DNA of 64,000 bases from Petrolisthes cinctipes (Eukaryota; Arthropoda; Malacostraca; Decapoda; Porcellanidae), in assembly GCA_033782935.1 (NCBI GenBank), contig JAWQEG010001430.1, positions 124,001-188,000 on the forward strand, read 5' to 3'. Below are positions 1 to 11,935 of this stretch, one piece after another; the first letter of the stretch is position 1, and each line of letters begins with the position of its first letter. Below the pieces are notes generated by a model. The model saw only the letters and a program-made list of their open reading frames with translations, ran no database searches and was not told where the DNA came from. The translations under genes and the position numbers were made by a program.

Positions 1-371
1 ACTGCAATTAACTGCAATAAGGTGGTTTATAAAGATTAATGAAGCCAAATATAATAGTCATCGAAACGGTCATAAATAATTATATTTTGTGTTCAAACTA
101 CACATTTCTTGGAACTGAAATTCCAGTTGATGCAAAACGAGCGAATGAATATTTGGGCAGGTCACGAAACGATGTCATTGACTATTAGGCATAAAATATT
201 GAAAAAATGGTATCCGAATTTCCATTACACCGAGATTGATTGGAGTACCGAAACTTACAAAACAAAGGCTGCACAGTTTGCCAGATACGAGACTTACCTC
301 ACTCATGTTTTCTGTAGACTTTTAGTCTATTTCTATATTCAAATTAGGCTGTATACCACGATTTTACCTGG

Positions 372-407
372 TAAATTACTTGCTAATATTACTGAGCAAG
401 TAATTTA
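372..407. repeat. Intronic hairpin, intron 11 of copy A
   Basis: Perfect 13-bp arms (TAAATTACTTGCT and its complement) around a 10-base AATATTACTG loop. Also perfect in copy B (about 16581-16616). Copy C has one arm mismatch. Confidence 0.7.
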
Positions 408-1076
408 CTCTCTGTGCAATTCTAAGCTAATACTTAAATATAATGCAACATATTATTTGTTTCATTACCTGCAACTACAGAGACCTGGTAACACTGCTGA
501 CAGAGTGGGTACACAACTCAAACTAAGCCAGTGTATGCGTTCTGGCTTTGTTATATTTTTTTCAAAATGCCTGTATATACATGTGCAATGGCAGATTAAG
601 ATTGTAACATGTATGTATAAAATGTGAAGTGTTGATGTGAGTGGTTGTTGTTGTCGTCTGTGTTTATGTTTACAGCATATATATATATATATATATACAA
701 TGGCAGATTAAGATCGTAACATGTATGTATAAAATGTGAAGTGTTGATGTGAGTGGTTGTTGTTGTCGTCTGTGTTTATGTTTACAACACATTTATCTAC
801 ATTATTTGGTTCCTTTCAGTATTTATGTCTACATATCGTTAAGTACAGCATTTAAAAGCTTCTAAAATAGTATTGAATATTTCTATGGCAAAAAGAAGGT
901 ATGCAACAACCAATTATTAGTATACCCATAAAAAATGTCTAATTATTTTGTCTGGCAAATCTCGGCCAGTTTGCCAACGTTGGAATTGATACAACTGTTT
1001 TCTCCATATTGTGCAACAGAATTTCGAGGCAACTATGACACCCTTGTTTATTTTACACCCACCCACACCAACTTAC

Positions 1077-4000
1077 CCCGTTCCAGAAGTCGAGGAAGGC
1101 CTGTGGGGAAGTATTGGACCAGGGCTTGGGAGGATTGGCAGGAATTTCATCAGGGAAAAACCCGTTGGTACCGCCAACAGCCAGGTTCAAGATGAAGTAG
1201 AACTGTAGAGGTAAGAGAAGGATATAGGAGGTCATTGACTCCTAGGTATGTTTACATAGGTAGAGGAAAAGGCAAGTACTGTAGTTACAAAAATTATATC
1301 AAACCATTTAATGTAGTAAATACAATTAGTACTGTGGAACATTAGAGTTAATTCTTTTCCAGTGTACGGTGATGCACACTTTGGAGTTATATTTGATAAA
1401 CGCTGGCAAATATTATTCACCACATGGAGATGGTCAGAAATGGAATATAAATACAATAGGCTACCGTATATATATTGTCTTACCTTCTGGTCAAATGGCG
1501 CCATCTTCTCGCCTTCCACCCAAGGGTTGTCATACTCAGGACCAACACCACTAAAGTCCCAAAAGCTGGTCCCGGGGTCAACTGTCATTACCAGAACATC
1601 GTCAACGTAGTAACTGTAACACATTAATGACAGGTTACAACAGTACCGTAATGGTACATAATTACAACACGTACTATACACGTCACAGTTGTATGGAATA
1701 AAGTACTTAATTAATCAACCCAGGTCACAAGGAAGTAACCTAAACACCCCAGCTATTAGTAAAAGTGTGAAAAGTTATTTGTAAAAGTGTGTAATGTTAA
1801 TATATAGTGTTAGTACAAGAGTGTGATAGTGTAAATGTGTGCTTATAGTGGAAGGTATTCCATCTGGGTCAAGCTAAGTGAGGTCACTGAAACCAGACTA
1901 ATGTCAAAGATACTTTGAAACATGTGAGATGGAATTATTGATATGTTCTATGTTATTGTTAGGTGAATGTTTAACTCTTGTTCAAATATATTCTCTGTAT
2001 TTCCTAACTATATTCTCTGTATTTCCTAACTATAATATTCTAACTATTCTAACAACTGAAAAGAGGGACAGCACCCCTAAAATAAGTCTCAAATGGTCGC
2101 CCTGTCCCACATACTTGTTACTTACTTGTTACTTGTTAGGTATTCTACAGTTGATATGCTACAGTACAAAAAAGTAAAAAAAATATATACTACTTAGGTT
2201 GTCTTAAACAGAAGACTAGAGTTACGTGGGTGACGTTAATTTATTAGAGTTGTTACCATGTTGGATTTACTGATGTGTTTCTACTATTATTTTGTACTAG
2301 ACACTCACTCCATCTTGTCATTAGTCCAATCGACGCGCCACACATGAAAACTGTTAGCGAAGGATCCGTCGTTGGCTTCACTGCAAAGGAAGCGGAGAAT
2401 ATCAAAGGAAAGGTGATAGGAAGATGTCGATCTATGAATGAAGGCTACCATTTCATTTTAACAAAGTAATCCAAGTAACACTACAGTATTTCAGTTTTAG
2501 GTGATTTGTTCAGCTCATCAAAAGCATACCTAATTGACCTCTTCCATCAGAGAGAATATTTTATTACAAATTTAGCACCCTTCTGTATTCCTGAGAGTAA
2601 ATTGGATGAAAATGCTTCTTTGTGGTAGGAACTGAAGCAGCTATTGCGTGATGTAAAATTGAAGTATCCCCTGTTGAAGTGAAGGACTTAATTCACTTCA
2701 ACTAGTCATATCTTTACAAACAGAGGTCATAGAGAATTGGGTTTGGATTCATTGGAAAGAGGAAGGGTTGATGGTGAGTATAAACTAAAATATAAGTTCC
2801 TAGGTACAGTAATTTAGGAGTAGAAATAAAGTGAAATAGAGCAGGATTTAGATAATCGTCCAGACGTGGCTGGAGGAAATCTAAAAGTGGCCCAGATCTG
2901 ATTCATCATAATAATATAGCTAGATTGATGAAGAAGTGATAATATACTAGTTCAGTTCAGTTCAGTTCAGTTGTAGATAAAACACCAAGTGGGTGAAATA
3001 CTGACTAATGAACGGTGGTCTTGTCATAGAAGTTCATTGGAAAATGTGGTCCCCAGTGCAAAGTGGTGCCTCCATATTGGTTCCCTTGGTCACCATAGTC
3101 ATCATTTCCTGCACACACAAATACATACAGTAACAATAATTATATATAATAATATGTTAATTGATAACTGATTTAGCACCAAAGCATCTGTTAAACTGGT
3201 TACTCATTTAACATATAAATCTGATGTAATAATAAACAAAAGATTGGTCAATATTAATTTAAATTATTAAACAATGGAAGAGTAGATAAAGTAGCCTATA
3301 TCTATTCTGTATGGATTGATTTTATAGTGAGTGAGAGCGACTGGTTGTTTTGTTCTTTAAAACTTACCACGTGACTCTAAGATGTCGATCTCCCCACTGG
3401 CAGGCCAAGCACCATATGGCCAGTAACGAGGTAACAACCAGATAGCTGTCAGAGAAAACACACATTGTTACATATGGCCAGTAACGAGGTAACAACCAGA
3501 TAGCTGTCACAGAAAACACATTGTTACATATGGCCAGTAACGAGGTAACAACCAGATAGCTGTCACAGAAAACACATATTGTTACATATACACACTCTAA
3601 TTAATTCTTTAACATCAGGAGTACATTCCTGTAATTCTTTTCCACAAATTATGGCATCGTTGAAAAGAACGATATACTATAAATAGCTGTAGTTATCTGC
3701 TGGAAGATGGCGATAGTAAACACTGAAATCTCTTAAATAAAGATTTCTGAGAAAGGAGAGTGGTATAGAAAGTGTTCACTTTGAAATAAGACAGTCAATG
3801 AATGTTTGGAAGGTCAGTAGTGTTAGGACTAAGGAGAGAGATAAACAATGTACACGTTGCTAACAGTAGTGTTAGGACTAAGGAGAGAGGTAAACAATGT
3901 ACACGTTGCTAACAGTAGTGTTAGGACTAAGGAGAGAGGTAAACAATGTACACGTTGCTAACAATAGTGTTAGGACTAAGGAGAGAGGTAAACAATGTAC

Positions 4001-5196
4001 ACGTTGCTAACAGTAGTGTTAGGACTAAGGAGAGAGATAAACAATGTACACGTTGGTAACAGTAGTGTTAGGACTAAGGAGAGAGGTAAACAATGTACAC
4101 GTTGCTAACAGTAGTGTTAGGACTAAGGAGAGAGATAAACAATGTACACGTTGCTAACAAGAGTGTTAGGACTAAGGAGAGAGGTAAACAATGTACACGT
4201 TGGTAGTTGTCAGTACCTACCTACCAGGCAGTGTTGCCACAATAACACCTTGGTAATAAGCCCACTACTGTAGTGGTATTGGATCATATTTCGGTGATTT
4301 ATCGTTGAAATAAGTAAGTAATAACCATATATCTCTAAAGGTGAACAAATGTTTTATAAGATACTATAGACATGAGACAATGGTGTCTTTTGTAGAGATT
4401 AACTGAAATAAGGCAGCCTCTACTATAGATGGTTGATAGTAATGGGTATTGAATTATGTGAGTCTTTTGACATGCTTCATGAGGATCAGAATAATACTAG
4501 TGATAAAGAAGTTGGTGATAATGTGAGTAGAGATTTTAGCCTTTTAGTTGGGATATAATATTCTATATTTTGTTTAATAAAGAGTGCATTTTCACATTAA
4601 CAAATAATGTGAGTACGTTAGCCATTGCATCCCTTTTTGTACATACGTATCCAGACTCTGTTTACATTTTTATCACGGAATATAATGGTTTAATTAAGGA
4701 TAGAATGTAGGAGACAGAGAAATGGTTACCCTCCGTTGCAGCTGATACCTACATGAGTTCCAATGAGGAAGAGAATGTTTTCCACTCATGGCATAATAGT
4801 AGAAAGGTCATTAATGTTGTCCAAACTGATAGAGGATGAGTTAGGCAATGTCATAGACTCTAGACTACAGCATCTGAAGTGGTCATCAGTCAGACCGAAA
4901 TGCGAGGAGTTTCCTGACTTTAGGTCTCTGAAATTTTCTATGATAGGTCTTCTAAGGGCTGTATCTATGGTCAGTTCCTTATTGTTCGATATATGCAATC
5001 TTGTACGAGGAATAACATGATGTACCTGACAATTTGCACGGTCGTTGAATTCAACACCAAAATTTATAAAACTAATTACCGTATCTCAAAGAATGGCCTA
5101 CCACATATTCTGTAAACTTTATGAACTCCACGAGACACACTCATATATATTGGCAGGATTACACAGAGTTATATCCCTGAGGATGTAAAGGAATCA

Positions 5197-5230
<34 letters not shown>

Positions 5231-8200
5231 CATTACAGTACATTATTATACAGTAAACATTCAACAGTTATACTCACCAGGCCAGAGCCAGTCACCACGG
5301 GGCATCTGGGCACGAACCTCAATGCGACCATACCTGTGGGTGAGTGGATAGATGGACATGTAGCCTATAGTCTATAGTAGATTGGTGTAAGTATGTATTG
5401 TACTATGGGAAATAGTGAATAGATAGACAGTTTGGTTCTAAAGAACATATAGTTCCCAGCAGATGAAAGGAAACACTGACCCACGTAAACAAACAATAAC
5501 ACTCACTTGACAGCAAAGCCAGGGAGGGACCTGAGCCTAGCACTCATAATAGGGTTAACCAAGTCAACAGCATTGCCAACTCTATCACAGCCAAAATTTT
5601 GGTTGCCAGTACATACGTCCCCACGGCCGTTCATCCCCCAAAGATTCAGTTCTCCAGAGCTTATAAAGCCGTCACCCTTCCACCTCTCTGTCAGTTCCTG
5701 AAGGAGGAAAGTGTACATTATTGACTGATTTAATATATATTAACATAAAATGTTAATACATAGGTTAAGTATAGTAAATATGTAGTACAGTATGTGAGAC
5801 ACACACACAATAACTAACTAACTCACAGGTTTGATGAAGAGTGTAGAGTCCCTTGTGTAGCTAACACTACGGTTGTTTACATACACCTCGAACTCCCAGT
5901 TCTGTAGAGTTAAGAAGTTAGGTTAGGTTAGTTTAACCTAGATTTGGTTTGGTATCAATAAAGATTTTATCCAACAAAATAATTGTTCGATATATTTAAA
6001 GAGGTACAAATTTAATTAGAGATAGAGACTGACCCCGCCGCCAGCCATGGTTAGGTTAGGTTAGGTTAGGTTAATTAGAGATAGAGACTGACCCCGCCGC
6101 CAGCCATGGTTAGGTTAGGTTAATTAGAGATAGAGACTGACCCCACCGCTAGCCATGGTTAGGTTAGGTTAGGTTAATTAGAGATAGAGACTGACCCCGC
6201 CGCCAGCCATGGTTAGGGTAGGTTAGGTTAGGTTAATTAGAGATAGAGACTGACCCCGCCGCCAGCCATGGTTAGGTTAGGTTAGGTTAGGTTAATTAGA
6301 GATAGAGACTGACCCCGCCGCCAGCCATGGTTAGGTTAGGTTAGGTTAGGTTAATTAGAGATAGAGACTGACCCCGCCGCCAGCCATGGTTAGGTTAGGT
6401 TAATTAGAGATAGAGACTGACCCCGCCTCCAGCCATGGTTAGGTTAGGTTAGGTTAATTAGAGATAGAGACTGACCCCGCCTCCAGCCATGGTTAGGTTA
6501 GGTTAGGTTAGGTTAATTAGAGATAGAGAATGACCCCGCCGCCAGCCATGGTTAGGTTAGGTTAATTAGAGATAGAGACTGACCCCGCCGCCAGCCATGG
6601 TTAGGTTAGGTTAATTAGAGATAGAGACTGACCCCGCCGCCAGCCATGGTTAGGTTAGGTTAGTTTAGGTTAATTAGAGATAGAGACTGACCCCGCCGCC
6701 AGCCATGGTTAGGTTAGGTTAGGTTAATTAGAGATAGATACTGACCCCGCCGCCAGCCATGGTTAGGGTAGGTTAGGTTAGGTTAATTAGAGATAGATAC
6801 TGACCCCGCCGCCAGCCATGGTTAGGTTAGGTTAGGTTAGGTTAATTAGAGATAGAGACTGACCCCGCCGCCAGCCATGGTTAGGGTAGGTTAGGTTAGG
6901 TTAATTAGAGATAGATACTGACCCCGCCGCCAGCCATGGTTAGGTTAGGTTAGGTTAATTAGAGATAGAGACTGACCCCGCCGCCAGCCATGGTTAGGGT
7001 AGGTTAGGTTAGGTTAATTAGAGATAGATACTGACCCCGCCGCCAGCCATGGTTAGGGTAGGTTAGGTTAGGTTAATTAGAGATAGATACTGACCCCGCC
7101 GCCAGCCATGGTTAGGTTAGGTTAGGTTAGGTTAATTAGAGATAGAGACTGACCCCGCCGCCAGCCATGGTTAGGTTAGGTTAGGTTAATTAGAGATAGA
7201 TACTGACCCCGCCTCCAGCCATTGTTAGGTTAGGTTAGGTTAATTAGAGATAGAGACTGACCCCGCCGCCAGCCATGGTTAGGTCAGGTTAGGTTAGGTT
7301 AGGTTAATTAGAATAGAGACTGACCCCACCGCCAGCCATGGTTAGGTTAGGTTAATTAGAGATAGAGACTGACCCCGCCGCCAGCCATGGTTAGGTTAGG
7401 TTAGGTTAATTAGAGATAGAGACTGACCCCACCGCCAGCCATGGTTAGGTTAGGTTAGGTTAGGTTAGGTTAATTAGAGATAGAGACTAACCCCGCCTCC
7501 AGCCATGGTTAGGTTAGGTTAGGTTAATTAGAGATAGAGACTGACCCCACCGCCAGCCATGGTTAGGTCAGGTTAGGTTAATTAGAGATAGAGACTGACC
7601 CCACCGCCAGCCATGGTCATCTCGTGTTCCCACACGTCATGATCCAGAAAGTCGAACTCGTCATTAAAGATGAGACAAGGGAAGGTGGTACAGGTGTTGG
7701 GGTCCACCACATCTGTCAAGGAAGGTCACAGTAACATATTGGTCATTTTTCTTAATTTATAATTTGTGTTGCAAGTTAAAAAGTCTTGTTTCGTGTTCCT
7801 TATGTGCAACATGTCTAATGGCAACATTTCCTCTGTTATAAATATTATCCATTGGCCTTCTAGAGGTCAAGGGAAGAGGTCAGTAATCCCACTCTGTCAG
7901 AAATGATAATATTTGATAAAGTGCTGTGTCATAAATGAAGACGAGATAACCTGGTAATTTCCGCCTTGTTGATTGTCTCACCTTCATTGTAATACTTGTA
8001 TATCATTCGGTACATTAATGTTAAAGTCGCCTTACATTTAACTTCAACCAAGTTGCACCATCCAATGGAAGAATATTGGTATAGAGGTTATGAGGTCAAG
8101 TTCTGCCAGTGACCTAAGGAAGCCATTACCAAATGTTCTCTTTTTCCATTATGATTAATTGTTATATCAAGTTATTTTGTTTCTGACAATAAAACTAGTG

Positions 8201-9380
8201 AATTAACCTCATGCCTTACCTTGGCTGCAGTAGGAAGGAGTCAGAATGAATACTTAGAGTAATGCTACATGTGTACAGTATAAGGACCAACGGAAATATC
8301 AATATTTATGAATACAATGAAAAATGTGAGCTGACGGCAATAGTTACTTGCAATACAGCCCAAATTTCTCTAAACGTAAAAAATATCCATTAGCTGCCAA
8401 ACAAATGCCACTCCGTTGATAGTAACGTCAAAGAACATATTACACAAAAGTCATTTACAGTTAAACAAGTATGAGGTATTAATTCTCTGATAGGAGTGTG
8501 AAGAAGACATAAGAAAATTGTCAGCAAACACACTGTCATTATTTTTTCAATGCATAGGATATCAGTTTACACTTAAAACTTAGAAGAACAAAAAAAACAT
8601 AAATTAAATGTTGATGGAATGGTACACATCCCTTTGTACAAACAGATATTTACCTGCAGCAAAGGCCCCCACCACTAGTAGCAGTAGACACAATGATTCC
8701 ATCCTAATCTGTGGAGGAAAATACACTACATGAAATACAGACTTGTAGCCTAGCATGGAAATAATTGTTTCATTAGTGATGAATTGATTGACTGGATACA
8801 ACACTGACAGACTCCACACAATACACATGTAGACATACACTTGTTTACATGTATTGCCAGTTCATATTACGTGTTGGAAACAAAAAGGGCATTTAGGCCA
8901 ATATATGTATTATTGAAACTTCACAAGCAATTAGTGTGTGATGTAAAATGTTTATGTGTATGTGACATGTTAAGTGTTTCTACAGACTTATACTTACCAA
9001 CACAGATTTCCGATGGAGATCACCGACACTAACACATAAATTGCGTCATTTTTTATGTTGCTTCGTAACCTACAACTGGTATAGTCGTCTGTCATTAGCC
9101 AAAATATACTATAAATAGTGGAGTTGTTCGATAGTAAAGCATTAAAGAATAAATTGGAGTACCAATAAGAGTGAAACCTATCTATGTAAATTGTATATCG
9201 CTAACCATATAGTTATATTATCTATGACTGTATGAAATGTGTAAGACTGCAACGAGGTCATTAAATTTATATCCCGATTGGTTAGAGTATAATCACTAGA
9301 TGCTAGACTTACCGAATGTTACTTTGTACTGTAAAGTGTAGCCTAATATGTTACATTAGGTTGTGAGAAGCTGTAAGCAT

Positions 9381-9445
<65 letters not shown>

Positions 9446-9485
9446 AGCAACCATTGCCAATGAGATGAACTTAATCACTTACCAT
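1077..9485 (-). CDS. LGBP/GH16 beta-1,3-glucan-binding protein, copy A (last exon outside window)
   Basis: Secreted GH16-fold protein of the crustacean LGBP type. In crustaceans this family binds beta-1,3-glucan and LPS and triggers the prophenoloxidase cascade (family knowledge). Exons on the minus strand: 9483-about 9506 (5'UTR plus the ATG only), 8654-8708, 7600-7712, 5827-5901, 5507-5697, 5278-5333, 3368-3445, 3006-3108, 2309-2380, 1484-1613, 1077-1202. All junctions are GT-AG and all phases match. Residues 1-19 (MIRMESLCLLLLVVGAFAA) are a signal peptide. The GH16 motif GEIDILES is at residues 182-189, with E183, D185 and E188 all present. RGD motifs lie at 107-109 and 158-160. Mature-protein cysteines are C27, C32, C111 and C119. 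There is no N-terminal CBM39 domain, as is usual for crustacean LGBP. The terminal exon (residues 335-370 in copies B and C) lies left of base 1. Exons 3, 9 and 11 differ from the other copies only at synonymous sites. A digestive beta-1,3-glucanase is the main alternative, since the catalytic residues are intact. Confidence 0.9.
3412..3591 (-). repeat. Splice-acceptor minisatellite at exon 7, copy A
   Basis: Three units (one is the real exon 7 boundary) with spacings of 58 and 56 bp. On the minus strand each unit contains a pyrimidine-containing tract, an acceptor AG and the first roughly 34 bases of exon 7 (CTATCTGGTTGTTACC...). The extra acceptors lie upstream of the real one in transcription order. 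Confidence 0.93.
3815..4203. repeat. 49-bp minisatellite, intron 6 of copy A
   Basis: Eight units of about 49 bp containing GTGTTAGGACTAAGGAGAG and ACAATGTACACG. Units vary at GAGGT/GAGAT and GTTGC/GTTGG. No exon-derived sequence was seen in this array. Confidence 0.92.
5199..5229. repeat. (TA)n, intron 6 of copy A
   Basis: About 31 bp. The same site is about 73 bp in copy B (21519-21591) and about 58 bp in copy C (38292-38349). Confidence 0.95.
6012..7599 (-). repeat. Splice-donor minisatellite with TTAGG blocks, intron 3 of copy A
   Basis: About 28 intronic units directly next to exon 3. Each unit is a 39-bp constant part followed by two to five TTAGG motifs, so the period varies (49, 54, 59, 64 bp). 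Read on the minus strand, the constant part is the last bases of exon 3 (ATGGCTGGCGGCGGG) plus the donor GTCAGT and the intron bases that follow. The exon end itself forms the last unit. A few units carry a G-to-T change that alters GATAGAGAC to GATAGATAC. The third unit from the left has a distinctive CCACCGCTAGCC variant shared with copies B and C. Confidence 0.95.
9384..9443. repeat. (TA)n, intron 1 of copy A
   Basis: About 60 bp TA between the tiny first exon and exon 2. The same site is 24814-24875 in copy B. In copy C it was invaded by a palindromic element. Confidence 0.95.
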
Positions 9486-9494
9486 TCTAGTTGT

Positions 9495-9530
9495 AATGAA
9501 GGACTGACTGCCGCTGACAATGTTATATAG
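9495..9530 (-). promoter_or_regulatory. Core promoter of LGBP copy A
   Basis: On the minus strand a TATATAAC box (9522-9529) is followed about 20 bases on by an arthropod-type initiator TCAGTC (9503-9508). A 5'UTR of only about 20 bases then runs to the ATG at 9485-9483. The sequence is identical in copies B and C. Upstream, copy A has a CACGTG E-box (about 9582-9587) that is changed in the other two copies. Confidence 0.65.
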
Positions 9531-11159
9531 CCTACTATGACAGAGGAAGGTGCGTGGGAACTAGTGCTGTGTAATCATTGTGCACGTGACAGGAAGATGT
9601 TTTAAAGTCCAATGATTTGTCATTCTGTGTCACCTGCTAAAATCACACGCCCTTATGAGAAAATATGCAAATCATGAAGCCAAAGTAACAACTGTTTCTC
9701 AGGCAATGATTTACGACGTACAGTACCATTCTCAGGACAAAGAGTAAATTACATCATCGAAAATTTTACAGATTTCTTGTATCAATAACATTGTAAATTT
9801 TAATACTTGTAGGTTACTTTATACTGGTATATTATTAAGATTTTTTTTAACTCAAATTACTTGGGTGTAGACAGATAGATAGATAGATAGAGAGATAGAT
9901 ATTGACCACAACATACCACAGCACAATTCATACCCAAGTCATATTTACATTCTCTTTATATTATGGTCCAGCGCAAAACTAGCTTAACACGGCATCCAAA
10001 AAGTTGATTTACAAGCAATAAATATTGTGAAAACTTAATGTGTCTTTATCAACAACAAACGTGATATATAATTAACAGTTAATAATATAATTCACGATCT
10101 ATGTGTCTATGCCTATAATATTCAGATACAAAACAATTCAATCTGGTGAAATCCTCCGATACACCAAGATACTCCTAATTATAAACATGATATAAAACAG
10201 AAACAATCCATACCCTCACTAATATTATTGTACTATTGGCCACAAGAATTGGCCACAAGTTATGAAAGGCCTGCCCTGCATGACTGACATTACACACAGA
10301 AATTGGACAAGTATTTGCTGACACACGCTTCCATAAAACAGACAAATGACTCGGCATAAATATTATGATATTGACTCAGATAAGAATGGGAAGTGTTACC
10401 GTATCACTATGTTGTCGAATAAACAGTCAAATAGAAAAACTTATATATAAATGTTAATGTGTTATGGCATATACAATATTATAGTATAGGCCTAGTAACT
10501 TGTTCTTGTTACCCAAGAAAGGTTAATTGGTGCACTGCAGGTAGAGCTCTCTCTCTCTCTCTCTCTCTCTCAGTATATTTAGTACTGTTTTCGTTCTGTA
10601 TATGAGGTCGTCTCAGCCTGGGCCAAAATAAAATAAAAATTACGCTAGGGTTACAGCGATAAAACTAACCATATGATATTATTAAAAATATCCTCACTGT
10701 TTTTCCAAGTACATTTGACATCGTAGATGCGAAATAATGTAACCTTAGCCTAACATATCCTAACCGCTAATCTTACTAAGATGAAAGGATGGCTGACAGT
10801 GTTATTGTAACGAGAGCATCTACAGAACGTAAACTATCAAGGTAAATATATGCCCATGACCGTAGATTCATAGAATATACACTATTGTTGTCCTGGTGAA
10901 CTAGAGAATGGACAATAAAGCTAATATGAAAGTAATTATTTCAAACCTGACTATACTCTATGGACCTTTGTGTAGAATAATACATAATTATACTATTTTG
11001 TAGATAGGATCAGAAATATATTGCACATTTTGCACAAGCTATCACACCAATAACTTCAAAATGAAACAACAAGTTTATTGCAGGACAGAAAGAAAGACTT
11101 AATTCCAAATTCCAAAAATATTTTCACACAAAACGAGAGCAGTGGCAATCATGTTAAAT

Positions 11160-11452
11160 ATTTATTGAACACATACCACTTGATAACTTACTGAAAACAC
11201 CAATAACACTTGGAGAGATTTATTGAACACATACCACATGATAACTTACTGAAAACACCAATAACACTTGGAGAGATTTATTGAACACATACCACATGAT
11301 AACTTACTGAAAACACCAATAACACTTTGAGAGATTTATTGAACACATACCACATGATAACTTACTGAAAACACCAGTAACACTTGGAGAGATTTATTGA
11401 ACACATACCACATGATAACTTACTGAAAACACCAATAACACTTGGAGAGAGA
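11160..11452. repeat. 58-bp tandem repeat in 5' flank of copy A
   Basis: Five units starting ATTTATTGAACACATACCAC and containing GATAACTTACTGAAAACACC. Copy B has a single unit (about 26622-26680). Confidence 0.9.
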
Positions 11453-11489
11453 AGTAAAGGAATGACATGTTTTATATTACTATACATAT

Positions 11490-11790
11490 GGGAAGTGGCT
11501 GAGTGGTTAGTGTGTTGGACTCGTAACCTATAGGTTAATTGGGAGATCGAATCCTCTCAGGTGAGGGGCTGAGAAAAATTTATCTTCCAAATCGAGTATC
11601 AGGCACCAACTATAAAGCCACCAAACGTCGTAAAACACCCTCGCTGGTACCATAACAGTTGTAGTATTTGGGAATTACCCTCATTTCCCTCCCTCTGTGG
11701 CTGAGTACCAGTTCGGAAGTCATGACGTGTGTTTGTGAGAGTAACAGTTAACCTGGGCCACGGTAACGGGCTTCATGAAATATATATATC
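11490..11790 (+). mobile_element. tRNA-derived SINE-like element (tRNA-Thr-like head), unit A
   Basis: The head TGGCTGAGTGGTTAG matches an RNA polymerase III A box. It is followed by an anticodon-loop-like CTCGTAA (CGT) and a B-box-like GATCGAATCC. The body that follows is not tRNA, so I call this a SINE-like element and not a functional tRNA. The element is also in unit B. Confidence 0.5.
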
Positions 11791-11935
11791 AAGTGTCGGA
11801 ACATTAAAATATAAAATATATATATATATAGACTTATCAACATTGAAATATATAGCACAAAGAATGACACACTGTTGTTGTCCTTGCTATGCTCAGCTCT
11901 CTTGTTATTTGTGTTGGGTTTGAACCACGTACTGT

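Noticed and set aside
3815..4203. CRISPR-like array (regular 49-bp repeats)
   Set aside because: Whole units repeat with no unique spacers and the array lies in a eukaryotic intron.
11490..11560. Functional tRNA-Thr gene
   Set aside because: A- and B-box-like sequence and a CGT-like anticodon loop exist, but the acceptor stem does not pair and the element continues as a repeat with a second, deleted copy in unit B.
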